64,000 bases of DNA from Adiantum capillus-veneris (GCA_014529385.2 CM043968.1:4450001-4514000); one strand, 5' to 3'. Counted from the stretch's first letter, positions 1 to 11,830 are shown. Translations and numbers: made by a program. Notes: generated from the sequence alone by a model not told the origin.

Positions 1-90
1 CATTAATTTGGGCTTCATGGCTTGAAAAACACCATTTTCTTGGCCTTGATTTTTAAGATTAAACTAATGAGAGACAACCTAGATTAAGCC

Positions 91-363
91 ATGATACATT
101 ATCCATGCTTTGTAATATTTCTCAATTTCTAATTCAACTTTAGGGAGTTTACTTTCATTTTTATGGGTGGGGTCACACACCATAAATTTTGTCCTTTTTA
201 GTCCAACATGGAAATTTGATTATAATTGATAATTGAAGGTTTATATGATACATTATCCATGCTTTGTAAGTTTTCTCAATTTCTAATTCAACTTTAGGGA
301 GTTTACTTTCATTGTTATAGGTGGGGTCACACACCATAAATTTCGCCCTTTTTAGTCCAACAT
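91..363. repeat. 119-bp direct repeat, two copies
   Basis: Copies at 91-209 and 245-363 both begin ATGATACATTATCC and end GTCCAACAT. They are the same length and differ at only a few positions by eye, with 35 bp between them. I see no coding potential and no terminal inverted repeats, so this looks like a local segmental duplication. Confidence 0.9.
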
Positions 364-1403
364 TAAAAAGCATATTATCTACTTGTATAAAGTAAGACAT
401 AAGAGACAGTAATTATTCTGGAATATATACTGGCAAGCATGTACTCATAAACACAATAATTTCACCTACAAAGGAGTAGAATGTGCACTTTGTGCAAGCG
501 TAGGTATATATCAAACTATCTAACAGTTATGCGTGGGTCAACAACATGTCTTTATAGAACTCATCAAATCTTGTCCTTGAAATTTGAATGAAATGAGAGG
601 GCAATGTTGTCTTTGCAATGGGCCTAATAATCGAATTTGAATTTTTTATAAACTTAAGTGTTGCAACAATGATATCTTTGATATAGGCAAGGATAAGCAT
701 TCAAGGAAAGAAACAGTGATGAGAACCAGCAACCATCATATATCTAGCCACAATTGAATTGCTAATATGAAGGCCACACTAATTATGTCGGTTGAAACCT
801 TACGCCCTTAGTTCACCCGAGGCTCGGACACTTTTTGATAGCCAATCATTCATAATGAGAAGTAGCCATGATCTGTATACCATGATGTATTTACATAGAC
901 ATAACTCTTCCTTGGAGATACACATATTGGGCATCACCTGAGGCTTGTTTCAAGCATCAACCTTCCGGAAAAAGCATGTGAAATATACCTCCCCCCCTAC
1001 TACAGAGAGTTTCTTCATTGATCTACTTCAAATAAACATTAACAATACGCCCATGAAGTGCAGAAAACCCAACCTCAATCAAAGCAGGGGAGAAATGACA
1101 GTAAAGTTAAGAATCAGATGATGCAGGCAAAAGGCACAAGACACAAATCAAGCTCAACAAAACAAAGATGCTGGAGACCATTTTTATTCAAAGTTGGAGC
1201 CAAAGCAATCAGAAATTGGCATTGTGTTGGTACAAACAGAGATAGCTCCTTATCATTACAGATTGTTTCCGAGGACCCACCTTGTCAAAACCTTGCGAAA
1301 ACAATCTGTAGTCATGATAAATAATTGTCTTTACAAGAGAACTTAACAATTTTTAAGGATGCAATTACATTACAGGATGCTTTTGTAGATAACACAAAAG
1401 TCA
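364..1403. other. Gene-less AT-rich flank, 3' side of the F-box gene
   Basis: I find no gene, RNA gene or element boundary here. The 88-codon open frame at 1058-1324 shows no recognisable domain. The part just below 1404 should contain the 3' UTR of the minus-strand F-box gene. No confident poly(A) signal was identified. Confidence 0.5.
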
Positions 1404-2498
1404 TCAGATGTATATGGTTTTACAACAGACGACTACATTGTTAGCTCGAATTTGCGTGCCCATGATTGGTGATGTCACCAAAAGGCCAGTGGCCTTCCAG
1501 GATTTTTCCATATCTATAGCCAATACTTTCAAGCCCCTTCCTACAACAAACAAGGTGGAGCCAACAACTGCAAGTCTGCAGGGTGTCTTGATTGAGAGAG
1601 GAGAAATTCGCCCAACAGGATCCCAGCACTTGTTTGCTTTGTCCAATGTCAGAAGCTTCACACCAAAAGTCTGGTCCAGCATGTAAGCATCTTTTCCCAA
1701 CACCACGGCCGGTCCGTACCATCTCTTTGTCATCTCGTCATCTAGCAATGTCCATACTTTGCTAACAGAGTCATACCGTGCTGCATACAAGGAAAGACCA
1801 TCTGTTGGGCTAACATGCCTCACATAAATCTTCCCATCCATCACTAGAGACTCTCCAAGATCTTGGATAATACTGGGGTCATCATATGAATGCCATTGAC
1901 TCTTTTCAGGATCAAACATCTCCCAAGACGTGAGAGCACCTGACATAGTCCCCGTCCCTCCAATCGCATAAATCTTCCCATCCAGTGCTCCACTTGCTAG
2001 ATAGCACCTTGCAACATCCATGCATGCTACCTCCTTCCATTTATGCTGGTATGAGTCGAACACATGCACTTCATTTGTTGGGTCTTCATATTTTTCACAT
2101 CCACCTATGAAAAAAAACTGTCCATCCAAGACTTCACAAGCCATTCCAAACCTTCTTGAGCAACTAGGAGGTACTGGAGGCAGAGTCATCCACCTGCGTT
2201 GACTGGGATCCAGCACATCCCAATGTAAATATTCTGAACTATCTCTGCTAAGCACATAAATCCATCCTTCTGAAAGCCCAAGTATCTTCCGCATTGAAAC
2301 AAAGAGACGGCTTGTTACAAATGATTTCCATGTTTTACAAACCCCCCGAAGAGTATGATGATACTTCCGCGCAAGTCTGACAAGACAAAGCGTGGCAAGA
2401 TCATTAGGCAACCCTGGAATCAAGACACCATCCTCAGTAAAATAAATTTGATTTTCATCTTCAAGCATTGCCATTCTTAACTGACTCCTCTTTCCCAA
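1404..2498 (-). CDS. F-box/kelch-repeat protein, AFR-like
   Basis: The 364-residue frame is intact and has no intron. Proteins of this family are substrate receptors of SCF E3 ubiquitin ligases: the F-box binds the SKP1/ASK adaptor and the kelch propeller binds the target. Seen: an F-box at about residues 26-66 (IPGLPNDLATLCLVRL, then VCKTWKSF), then kelch repeats with the paired-glycine signature at 131-133 (IGG) and 179-181 (IGG). Further degenerate blades run to about 330, with the spaced aromatic and tryptophan residues typical of blades (W153, W202, W249, W292). Order, spacing and wording of blades most resemble Arabidopsis AFR (At2g24540), a phytochrome A signalling F-box protein; the At1g55270 group is also possible. 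The first in-frame ATG lies 25 residues before the F-box, as expected. This is the only clear host gene in the window. The specific substrate is not inferable. Confidence 0.88.
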   Translation of the reverse strand: MGKRSQLRMAMLEDENQIYFTEDGVLIPGLPNDLATLCLVRLARKYHHTLRGVCKTWKSFVTSRLFVSMRKILGLSEGWIYVLSRDSSEYLHWDVLDPSQRRWMTLPPVPPSCSRRFGMACEVLDGQFFFIGGCEKYEDPTNEVHVFDSYQHKWKEVACMDVARCYLASGALDGKIYAIGGTGTMSGALTSWEMFDPEKSQWHSYDDPSIIQDLGESLVMDGKIYVRHVSPTDGLSLYAARYDSVSKVWTLLDDEMTKRWYGPAVVLGKDAYMLDQTFGVKLLTLDKANKCWDPVGRISPLSIKTPCRLAVVGSTLFVVGRGLKVLAIDMEKSWKATGLLVTSPIMGTQIRANNVVVCCKTIYI

Positions 2499-2534
2499 TG
2501 CTGCTTACTTTTGGCACCTATTACCAAAAGTGAC

Positions 2535-2540
2535 CACGTG
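2535..2540. promoter_or_regulatory. G-box (CACGTG) upstream of the F-box gene
   Basis: A palindromic CACGTG lies 37 bp upstream of the F-box gene ATG, in the likely 5' UTR or proximal promoter. bZIP and bHLH (PIF) factors bind this element in plants. A single hexamer is weak evidence, but it would suit a light-signalling F-box gene. Confidence 0.3.
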
Positions 2541-3870
2541 CACACTTGCTTTTCTGCTCCACAATGACAAGTAACACACATTCATAGTTTTTAGCTCATC
2601 CTACATTATTCTCATCGACCTCCCTCCACGTTCAATGTGCAAAAGCAGACTGCATAAAATAAGAAAGAAGTTAATATTACAGCATCAAGTATACCATCTA
2701 AATAAGCTTTTACTGATATCATGACCGTGCATCATCAACACTACATGTCTGCAAATGCCATTTTCTACATATTCGGAGAAAAACACAAATTTACCTTCAA
2801 AGGAAACTGCAATTATACTCATGGTAATGAGCCACAAGACAAGGTGACCATCAGCACCTGACAAGGAGTTGTGCATACTATGGAAACTCATTGACTCTTA
2901 TGGTGGTGCAAGCTATGATATGCTTTTTTTCATCAGCAGGCAATGCTGATGTGGTAGACTGCTGACAAGGCAATTGTGAACCAGCAGCCAGTATGTGTGA
3001 AACCAGCTCACAACTTTTGACACGCGCTCAAATTCAATGTAGACTTGCAATCAGGCTCAGACCCAGTACCTCTACGACTAGAGGGGGTCTCAGTCACTTG
3101 GACATGCAAGTGCAATCTCTCATTGTTTGCGTGTTTATACGTAACTTTTGTGAATTGCAGGGTTACTGCCTATCAGGAACAAGTCACTCTCATAGTTTGG
3201 ACACGGAAGAACAAGGATTGAAGCATGTACAAAAGGGCATGAAGCATGTCCAAAAGGGCATGCCATAGATGGACCGAACCACACAGATGAGTGGATTACC
3301 GACTAGCACTAAGTTGGTTAGTGCCTTGGAAACACTAGACAAGTCAGTTAACGAACCAAATTTGCTGAGCACCCCACGAAAGAAAACACGAGATCTGGAA
3401 TGGAGAGTCAGCCTCCTCATAACCTTCTCCCTCCTCCGACTCATGCTCATCACTCTTCTAATCTCCATGACTTTTTTCAGTTTGCCCAGCAAGACCTCAT
3501 TGTCCAGGGCACCGAACAAAAGCATTAGATAGAAAGAACAAAAACAGTAAAACAATATTTGACAGGGCATGTGCACGTAGGGATCAAGCAGCATACAAGG
3601 CCAATCAAAATGAGACACGATGCTCATCGAGATGTCACAATTTAGTGCGCAAGAATGTTATGCACTTGAGTTTTATAATTGGTCAACGCAACCTTCGATG
3701 ACAGCCCACAAACTACGCCAATGGAAATAAGACTCGATGGCTTTCATTGTAATAAATGGATGCCTATAGGACGCAAGCTTCTCCACAAGAAGGGAAGGCC
3801 TAATAGATTTACAAGAAAGAGCTTACATGTCATAAACACTTAGCAACATTTTCAGTTGGGACTGAATTTA
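2541..3870. other. 5' flank of the F-box gene; no other gene
   Basis: Open frames here (for example 2993-3268 and 3190-3627) show no recognisable domain. A 21-bp unit is tandemly duplicated at 3220-3240 and 3241-3261 with one mismatch. Element D begins just to the right. Confidence 0.5.
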
Positions 3871-3875
3871 CTATC
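3871..3875. repeat. Left target-site duplication of element D (CTATC)
   Basis: CTATC directly precedes the D 5' LTR and is repeated at 35636-35640, directly after the D 3' LTR. This fixes both outer ends of nest 1. Confidence 0.9.
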
Positions 3876-4769
3876 TGTCATGAGGACGTGGTAACTGTTA
3901 ACTATGTCACAAGGACGTGGCAACTGCTAACCTTAGTTGTTGGTTTGTTTCCAATGATTTTTGTTTTATTTTTGAGACCCTCTTTTTAAAGTTGCAAATG
4001 GTCGGACATTGTTGGCCAATGTGAACGGTAGTCTCAACCGCAGGCGGGAAGTTGGTCGGCACTAGAATTCGTATAGTAAGAGGATGTCTAGGCTCAGTGC
4101 AAGATCATGTAGGTCCCCCCGTCGCACTTAACAAGTTGGTGGATACTAGGAAGTGAACTCAATAAAGGCATAAAGTCGACGTGGGATCACCAAAAGAAAA
4201 TACTCGACAGTTGGGCCACATTGCATTTTTGGATGCGGTCCCAATGGGGATAGATGGTCAGAAGACCAGTGGGAGACCAACGGAAGCATCTCCTAAAAAT
4301 AAGGGAATTGCTATTTTGGGCCATGAAATGTGTTCGTGTCGTTACCTTCGGAATGACAAGGGAAACATTTTACAACTCTACCGCGAAGTCAACTGGGCAA
4401 CCAGTCGGGAGATTTTTAGGCGGCAACCCCGAAACGGGAAAATGTATGTAAACGCGCCAAGTGGCACATTTCTGTGCACTTTCCTCATGCATGAAGAAGT
4501 GGCGCTGAATTTATAGTTGGGAGGCTCGTTTTGCAAGTCCCTGTCACAGGTTAAGAGCTATGGAGTGCTTCCTTTCAACTCTATGTAGGGTGTGGTGCTA
4601 GGAGTGATGACTTGCACACTACACACTGCTCTCTCTCTCTCTCTCTCCCCTACGTGCAGTTATGTGATGCCCCACAAGAGGGCTCTTCATTTAACTGATG
4701 TAGAGCTGTGTGGTTTCATGCTTTTGTGCCCAGGCAAGAGCCTTCTTGAGCAGGAACAAGAGTAGCTAA
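3876..4769 (+). repeat. D 5' LTR, proximal part
   Basis: It starts TGTCATGAGGACGTGG and aligns with the D 3' LTR at 34162-35049. The remainder of this LTR is at 17208-17779, after the TR1/C insertion, giving 1466 bp in total against 1474 bp for the 3' LTR. A (CT)n run lies near 4629-4648. The first 58 bp are an imperfect 29-bp tandem duplication (3876-3904, 3905-3933), also present in the 3' LTR. Confidence 0.9.
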
Positions 4770-6026
4770 TGTTAGGTGCAGCGGAATGAATGTTGTATTT
4801 TCTCAAGATTAGTGATCTTTATTGCTCAAGGTTCCTTTTAGTTCCTAGGGAAAGAGAGAGCTTTCCGTCTTATGGAGAGTGCTATGATCACGAACAAAGT
4901 GAGTGGATTGTGCGTGCAAGTGAATGAGACTGAGAGGAGGAGAGAGAAGAGATATGACACCCGAGAGGTTGTAAAACCCTCCTCCGAAATCCCCACTCTC
5001 GTCGGCGAGAGTGGTCTACTTTGATTGCACAAAGGTGTACAATGCGTATGCAATGGGACTATGCCACTGACGACGACGGTGATGACGACGGCGACTTGAT
5101 GGCTGAAATCTGAGATCTTCTAATCCGCTGAATTTCTTGGATTGTTCGGGGCTGAATTGGTCTACTTCTATCTACTGTCCAAAGGGGAAACTGTGACGGT
5201 TCTGAGTGGTCTTGGGGCTGATTCACATGGCTGAAATTCCCTGTTTTGACGAGGAATTTAGGGCTGAACAAAAACGCTGAAAAACCAAGGTTCAAGGCTG
5301 CGTTTTAGGTTGGCTATTGCAAGTTGAAAACGCTTGAAACTCTGCAGGGTCCGAGGCTGCAAATAGCGCTGCTATACCTGCTACAAACACGCTATGGTGC
5401 TGCGCTTTCCATGGCTGAAATCTGAAAGTCAAACGCTGATGTTGCTGCCTTGCTAGCGTTAGTAATTTGCTGCTCCTGGCTGAAGCTTGCTGAGTCAAAA
5501 CGCTAAGTGCTGAGGCCTGTGGGTCGCGGGAAAACGCCAGAGAATGGAACATGTAGGCGATGCTGGCTGTGGGGAAGAAACACCAAGGGGATGGAGTCGC
5601 TAGGGGGTCATGAGGGGGAGTACTGCTGAGAAGTTGCTTGTTGAGCGGGAAGCTCCTGCTGCCTCTTCTGCCAGAAAGTGTGAACTTTGGTTTGCTTATA
5701 TATTAACTTAGCAAAATTGCCCTACCTACTTTTGTAGGAAAGTCGCTTAAAAATAATAAGTGAAAATCCCAATAAATAGGAAAATAGGCTAAATGCACTG
5801 GAAAATTCCCCTAACTGATGTTAATTGATTTTGATGGGAATTCCGATGATCATGTTGTGTGCAACCAGAGGATATGCATCTATGCTAAGTGACTGGGCAT
5901 GCACGGTCTACGAATAGACTCACAAAAGTGCCAGATCACTGCTAACCTAACTTGATCGGACTGATTGAACCCTGCTGTGGTGTAGCTTGTCCACGGACAC
6001 ATAGGGTTGGGATGTGTCACGTGACA
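4770..6026 (-). repeat. TR1 3' LTR
   Basis: On the minus strand it runs TGTCACGTGACACATCCC to CACCTAACA, 1257 bp. It matches 9396-10660 and the TR2 LTRs. The minus strand has a TATATAAG box near 5697-5704. Confidence 0.92.
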
Positions 6027-6042
6027 TCCCCTCCTTTTCAAA
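6027..6042 (-). other. TR1 polypurine tract
   Basis: On the minus strand, TTTGAAAAGGAGGGGA directly precedes the 3' LTR. The same tract precedes the TR2 3' LTR. Confidence 0.85.
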
Positions 6043-7157
6043 GTGAGGTACTGGTACCGAACTGTACGGCGTCGAGGGAGATCGCCAACAGCATCCGGAA
6101 TCCTGGAAAGGACTCTTCGCCGGCCCACTCTAATGTGTGGGTCGTACGGTACTTGAACTTCATAAAGGTCTGCAACGCTTGCTTCTTTGGGCCGCGCCGA
6201 AAGAGACACAAAGTCTTCAGAATCTCCTTTCTTGCTTCAACTTCGTCTAGAGTCCTGCTTCTTTCGTCTTCAAGAATCTCCATGGCTGAAAATTTCTGAA
6301 ACCATCTCAAACACAAAACCATGAACATACCCATTCCATGTAAAGCGAAGGAAAAAAATCTTGTCTTCTCTAAAGACTGCATGCAATGTAGATGAACATA
6401 GAGACGGAATGACAATCCGTTCATCAACCACATGCAAACAATGAGGTCGAATCTTTTTTGTTTGATCAAAAACAATCAACTGTGGAAAATCACAATGGAA
6501 ATGTCCATGCTTGGTGCTCATACAATCATGGGCTCTTTCGGAAACTGTGTCATGCCAAGGAAGAGACATGGAATGTGACTTCCTGACATACAAACTTTTC
6601 AGGTTTTCATGAACAATCCGCATACATCCGTGCTCATTCATAAGAGAAACGTGTTCAACATACAATATGTCATGCCTAATAAAAGGGACCACATACCGAT
6701 GCTGACTAAAATACAGGAAACCGTCACGAATGAAACACTCGAACAATGCGTGCGTATCAATCATGCGAACACATAATACTTCCTGTGAGGGTTCTTTGGA
6801 TCAAGGCTCAAGAGCCAAGATCGCTTCTTCGGGATCTATCGAATCTTCTGGTGGGGGATCTGTGGACCTTGACTCGAAAGCCAAGATCAATTCTTGGTGA
6901 TTGATCGAATCTACAACGAGGTTAGCTTTGCTAGAAAAAGCATCCACGAACACATCATCCTTGTGAACAATCACATCATCTTCATGCAAGTCATCATGCT
7001 TGTCTTTGTCATCCAAATCATCATGCAAATCATTATCCTTCAAATCATCATGCTTCTCATAATCATGCAAATTTTGTGTCATGCTGTGGAGAAAAAGAGA
7101 CTGAGAGAATCTCCTTATCTTGAATCCTTTCAACCTTGTCCTGCATATTGGCAATGA
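6038..7157 (-). pseudogene. TR1 family ORF: H/D-rich, 22-aa repeats, chromodomain-like end (frameshifted)
   Basis: Three overlapping minus-strand frames (7217-6801, 6764-6270, 6475-6038) together match the single TR2 frame at 26331-27539. In order they show a His/Asp-rich stretch (KHDDL and DLHDDL units), two copies of a 22-residue repeat with the core ILAFESRS, an unrecognised domain beginning MIDTHALFECFIRDGF, and an end containing MKFKYRTTHTLEWAGEE. That last motif lines up with the chromodomains of C (LVKFKNFPAFDAKWMEEE) and D. A stop follows the second repeat, and a frameshift lies between 6270 and 6475. The central domain matches nothing I recognise. Its conservation between two copies suggests past selection at protein level. 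Confidence 0.75.
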
Positions 7158-7440
7158 GAGATGGAGAAGGAGAAGTATCCACTCCATGAAAGACAATAGG
7201 AGAATCACTTTTGGCATTGAGAGTTAAAGTGTTAGCCTCAAAATCAATGAGAGCGTTAGTCTCACGAAACCATCGAATGCCCAAAATCATATCACATCCT
7301 GAGAGAGGAGAAACAACAAATCTTCTAGTGAAGGCAGTCTGTTTAATTGCAAATAACACGTCAAGGCATTCCTCGGTGATGAGAGCGTCCATACCAGGAC
7401 GAAAACCAGAGACCTCGATAGGAGATCTCGGACTAACTTC
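7063..7440 (-). pseudogene. TR1 retropepsin remnant
   Basis: This frame continues the aspartic protease whose active-site segment (FVILFDPGSMHDVIS) is the end of the gag frame. It contains CDMILGIRWF, matching the conserved second retropepsin motif (ILG followed by Trp). The catalytic triad reads D-P-G instead of D-T/S-G, and a frameshift separates the two halves, so it is probably inactive. The family function is gag maturation. Confidence 0.7.
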
Positions 7441-7453
7441 GAGGCGGGCTCTC

Positions 7454-8918
7454 TCAACAGGAACTGATCACATCATGCATACTACCTGGGTCAAACAATA
7501 TGACAAAACGGTGCCCCGACGTACGACCATAACATTTAATGAGAGAATCATCAATGGGAGGGTCCTGAGAAACTGTGGACACAATCGTGTTATCATTCAT
7601 TGCATTGACTGATGTAGTGGGTGTTGTGGGTTCTTTAGAGTCATTCGATTCAAGCTTAGGACATGTTCTTTTTATGTGACCCTTAATGTGACAATGAAAA
7701 CAACGACCTTCCTTAGAATAAGTGCTTTGTTCTTCCGAAGTGATGTAACCTCCTACAATTCCTTGTGCTACCTTTTCATATGGAGTAAGCTTAGGTTTAG
7801 CAGTTGTGTTAGCCTTACCCTTAGATTCATTGGAAGAATTCTTTGATGAGATATTGTTGGTAGATTGGTTAGAAGAGTTATCATTCTTACCGTTCTTACC
7901 GTTCTGCAGGTTCTGAAAAGTCTGCGAGGTACCTGTGGAAGTCTTGTTCTCCTTAGGCTTTCCCTTGTTGTGCTTCATCTCCTGTGCGAGAGCAATTGCT
8001 ACCGCCTTGTTGAGATCGATTGGATCGAATACCTCGACATCGTACTTGATATACTCGTCCAATCCAAAGAGAAAAGCCTCTTTGCGCTCATCATCCGACA
8101 TGCGTAATTGGGTACCTAGCTGCAAAACACGATTAGAAAAAGACATGACCGGCATACCATTTTGCTTGAGAGCTCGCCAATCGTCCTTCAATCGTGCAAG
8201 GTACTGAGGTGGCATAAACCGCGCCTCGAGCTTGTCTTGGAAATCATCCCAACTAAAAGAGAGGGGCGTGAAAGCGTCGGCTGCCTCTAGGTGAGCGGCT
8301 AGCTGTGCCTCTTGCCATGCGTGGTACCAATTAATGGCATCACCGGCAAGGTACATAGCTGCCGTCAAAACTTTGCTATTGCTTGTCTTCTTAGTTGTCG
8401 CAAAATAAGCATTAAATTGATGCAAACAAGAATGAATAACTGTAGCATCCATCTTACCGTCATACTTACTGAAGATCAACTTTTCTGTGACTAGATGGTT
8501 GGAATCCGCGTCGTGGCTTGCACCACTTGACAACTTCCACGATCTTTGGGTGGTTCGGTCTTCGAGGCTAGGACTTGGGCAATAAATTCTTGATTGCGAA
8601 ATCCCTTTGAGCTTCACGCTCAGCCTCCATAGCTAATCTATGCGCAGCACGATCGGCCTCCAATGCTGTGTTTCTTGCTCCCGCTTCTTCCTTCCTTAGT
8701 TCTTTTCTTGCGTTGTGCTCGCGTTCTAAAGCAAGGCGCTTGTCTTCCTGTCTATCCATCATGGCCATCATTTGCTTCATCATTGCCTCCATAGGGTCTG
8801 GCGTAGATGACGAAGGGGGAGGGTTGGAAAAACCTCCTGGTGGGGAGAATCCTTCGTCGCCTCTCTCATGCTCATCACCTGAATGCAAAGTATCCATGCC
8901 GCTTCGGGTGACGACCAT
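7454..8918 (-). pseudogene. TR1 gag (nucleocapsid/capsid), split in two frames
   Basis: The N-terminal part (8918-8568) begins MVVTRSGMDTLHSGDEHERG and then has a Met-rich and Glu/Arg-rich helix likely to form a coiled coil. The main part (8617-7454, 387 residues) has the retrotransposon gag fold signature, with AGDAINWYHAWQ followed by WDDFQDKLEARFMPPQ. It also has one CX2CX4HX4C zinc knuckle (CFHCHIKGHIKRTC) after a long Asn/Ser/Lys-rich linker. The two frames overlap near 8568-8617, implying one frameshift. Gag would form the virus-like particle and package RNA. Confidence 0.82.
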
Positions 8919-9382
8919 GCACTATGATCTTGGGGTCTTAAGCTCGCGAGGAACTTGGTTCTTGAGGGTCTTGTGGTTCTTGAGGTCCTTGATTCTTGAG
9001 AATCTTGGGTTCTTGAGGTTCTTGAGGGGTTCTTTCGCTTGCAAATCGCGTTGGAGAAGGATCTTCTCTTCACCCGAGTTCTACTCCTTTCTGCGGACGC
9101 ACCCCTTGGCGGCCTTGCGCTCACACCAAGGTTGCTTTTTCCCACCTCACGTCGATTGGCCGGCCGCTAAGTGCATGGTCCGCTCTCAATGAGTAAAAAG
9201 AGACACAAGGGGAGGCTGGACAAGCCCTTCTTTCTTGGGATTCCTGTCACTCTTCAACAAAACACGATTAGGAATCGCCACGCCCAAGTAAACTTGGGTG
9301 GGTTTGTGCGATCACAACAAGCAAAAAAAAATTCTTGTGGTTCTTGTGGTTCTTCTCTTGAGTAATTCAAAACACTTCCAAA

Positions 9383-9394
9383 GCTCTGATACCA
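9383..9394 (-). other. TR1 primer-binding site (tRNA-iMet)
   Basis: On the minus strand, TGGTATCAGAGC lies one base after the LTR end (CACCTAACA). It is the standard initiator-methionine tRNA complement. Confidence 0.92.
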
Positions 9395-9395
9395 A

Positions 9396-10660
9396 TGTTA
9401 GGTGCAGCGGAATGAATGTTGTATTTTCTCAAGATTAGTGATCTTTATTGCTCAAGGTTCCTTTTAGTTCTTAGGGAAAGAGAGAGCTTTCCGTCTTACG
9501 GAGAGTGCTATGATCACGAACAAAGTGAGTGGATTGTGCGTGCAAGTGAATGAGACTGAGAGAAGGAGAGAGAAGAGATACGACACCCGAGAGGTTGTAA
9601 AACCCTCCTCCGAAAGCCCCACTCTCGTCGGCGACAGTGGTCTACTTTGATTGCACAAAGGTGTACAATGCGTATGCAATGGACTCATGCAATGGGACTA
9701 TGCCAATGACGACGACGGCGACGACGACGGCGACTTGATGGCTGAAATCTGAGATCTTCTAATCTGCTGAATTTATTGGACTGTTCGGGGCTGAATTGGT
9801 CTACTTCTATCTGCTGTCCAAAGGGGAAACTGCGGCGGTTCTGAGTGGTCTTGGGGCTGATTCACATGGCTGAAATTCCCTGTTTTGACGAGGAATTTAG
9901 GGCTGAACAAAAACGCTGAAAAACCAGGGTTCAAGGCTGCGTTTTAGGTTGGCTGTTGCAAGTTGAAAACGCTGAAACTCTGCAGGGTCCGAGGCTGCAA
10001 ACTAGCGCTGCTATACCTGCTACAAACACGCTATGGTGCTGCGTTTTCCATGGCTGAAATCTGAAAGTCAAACGCTGATGTTGCTGCCCTGCTAGCGTTA
10101 GTAATTTGCTGCTCCTGGCTGAAGCTTGATGAGTCAAAACGCTAAGTGTTGAGGCCTGTGGGTCACGTGAAAACGCCAGAGAATGGAACTTGTAGGCGAT
10201 ACTGGCTGTGGGGGAGAAACACCAAGGGGATGGAGTCGCTAGGGGGTCATGAGGAGGGGTACTGCTGAGAAGTTGCCTGTTGAGTGGGAAGCTCCTGCTG
10301 CCTCTTCTGCCAAAAAGTGTGAACTTTGGTTTGCTTATATATTAACTTAGCAAAATTGCCCTACCTACTTTTGTTGGAAAGTCACTTAAAAATAATAAGT
10401 GAAAATCCCAATAAATAGGAAAATAGGCTAAATGCACTGGAAAATTCCCCTAACTGATGCTAATGGATTCTGATGGGAATTCCGATGATCATGCTGTGTG
10501 CAACCGGAGGATATGCATCTATGCTAAGTGACTGGGCATGCACGGTCTACGAATAGACTCACAAAAGTGCCAGATCACTGCTAATCTAACTTGATCGGAC
10601 TGACTGAACCCTGCTGTGGTGTAGCTTGTCCACGGACACATAGGGTTGAGATGTGTCACG
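9396..10660 (-). repeat. TR1 5' LTR, main part
   Basis: It pairs with 4770-6026. Its last five plus-strand bases (TGACA) are at 17198-17202 because element C inserted there with TSD TCACG. A TATATAAG box on the minus strand lies at 10334-10341. Confidence 0.92.
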
Positions 10661-11225
10661 TGTAACAGACTTGGACACTCCAAGTCAAGAATCAACCGCG
10701 ACAGCACCAAATAACCACTTCAAAACAATTCACAGATCACAATAGATTTGCACTGGCCCGGCGGAGTTCCGTGCCTAGAGATATTGGCCCCAAAGACTGG
10801 CGCCCCTTTCGGTATTTCTTTTTGTATTAATCAATCATCAAAGTACAAGAGAGCGGTTAGGGTTTCACTCTCAGACTCTGCGTCCAGATGCTCTGAGAAG
10901 TGAGGCCCTCACCACTAATTTGAAGGTTACAAGGGATGCCCAAAAGCAGAGCCCCAAAAGCTTTTAAAATCAAAAGCATCAGTTCTCTCTCTCTCTTAGA
11001 GAGTCTTTTCTCTTTTTTTTTATTAAAAAAAAAAAAGCAAAGGCAAAATTCGCATCACTCATCATTTTCCAAAAAAAAAATAAAAATAAAATAAAAAAAA
11101 TAATAATCCGCCTCCGCGATTTCCGGAATCTAGGGTTTCTAGCAAAAATTAGGGTTTGCAGGAATTTTAGGGTTTCTGGCAGAAATTAAGGTTTCTGCTG
11201 TCCGCCACGTCATCACTTTGTGACA
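10661..11225 (-). repeat. C 3' LTR
   Basis: It is 565 bp; on the minus strand it runs TGTCACAAAGTGATGACG to GTCTGTTACA. It contains A-rich and T-rich runs near 11010-11100. On the minus strand the PPT (TTTCAAGAGGGGGGTA, 11226-11241) lies directly upstream. Confidence 0.92.
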
Positions 11226-11830
11226 TACCCCCCTCTTGAAAGCATTGTAATCGACCGCGATTACGCCTGCAAAACCGACAAAAGCCATAAACCGTCTTAG
11301 CAGACACTGACTGTTAGTACCTACGTAGTAGGAACACACATCTAGCACATGTACAAAATCGACAGTCACATCACACGACATCACAGGACATCACCAGACA
11401 TCACAGGACATCACAGGACATTCAACATTCATTCGGATCTTAGACCATGATTTATCGGCAATGTAGTTAGCAATCACATCTAGGTCCGATCGGGACCTCA
11501 TCGATGTCCGATTGACTAACCCCTATTGCAACCATGTCTATTCGAGATCAATCAGACCAAAATGCTGCAGTCATTTCGGCTATCAGTTCCTGCACTCACA
11601 AGAAGTCAAGAACAAATTAGTATCATAATCACGAATTCCATTTCATAAAGTCATCCAGCAGAATACTGTCAGCTCTCAGTATCCCTGAAGCTCAAAGAGA
11701 CATCAGTGACTTTAGTATCAAAATCGAGGCATCTGTTGACAAAGGAGTGGAGTGACTCCCCTCTTGTGCATCCCACTGCACCAGATCTCCGGCCAAGCTG
11801 AATTCTGGGTTCCGTTTGGAGTAGACTATG

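Noticed and set aside
1058-1324. 88-codon frame near the F-box gene 3' end
   Set aside because: No recognisable domain and no supporting signal; likely chance in the 3' flank.
3220-3261. Two 21-bp tandem units as a regulatory element
   Set aside because: Only two copies, no partner evidence; noted in the flank description.
7935-8207. Antisense frames opposite TR1 gag and other element genes
   Set aside because: Shadows of the real coding strand.
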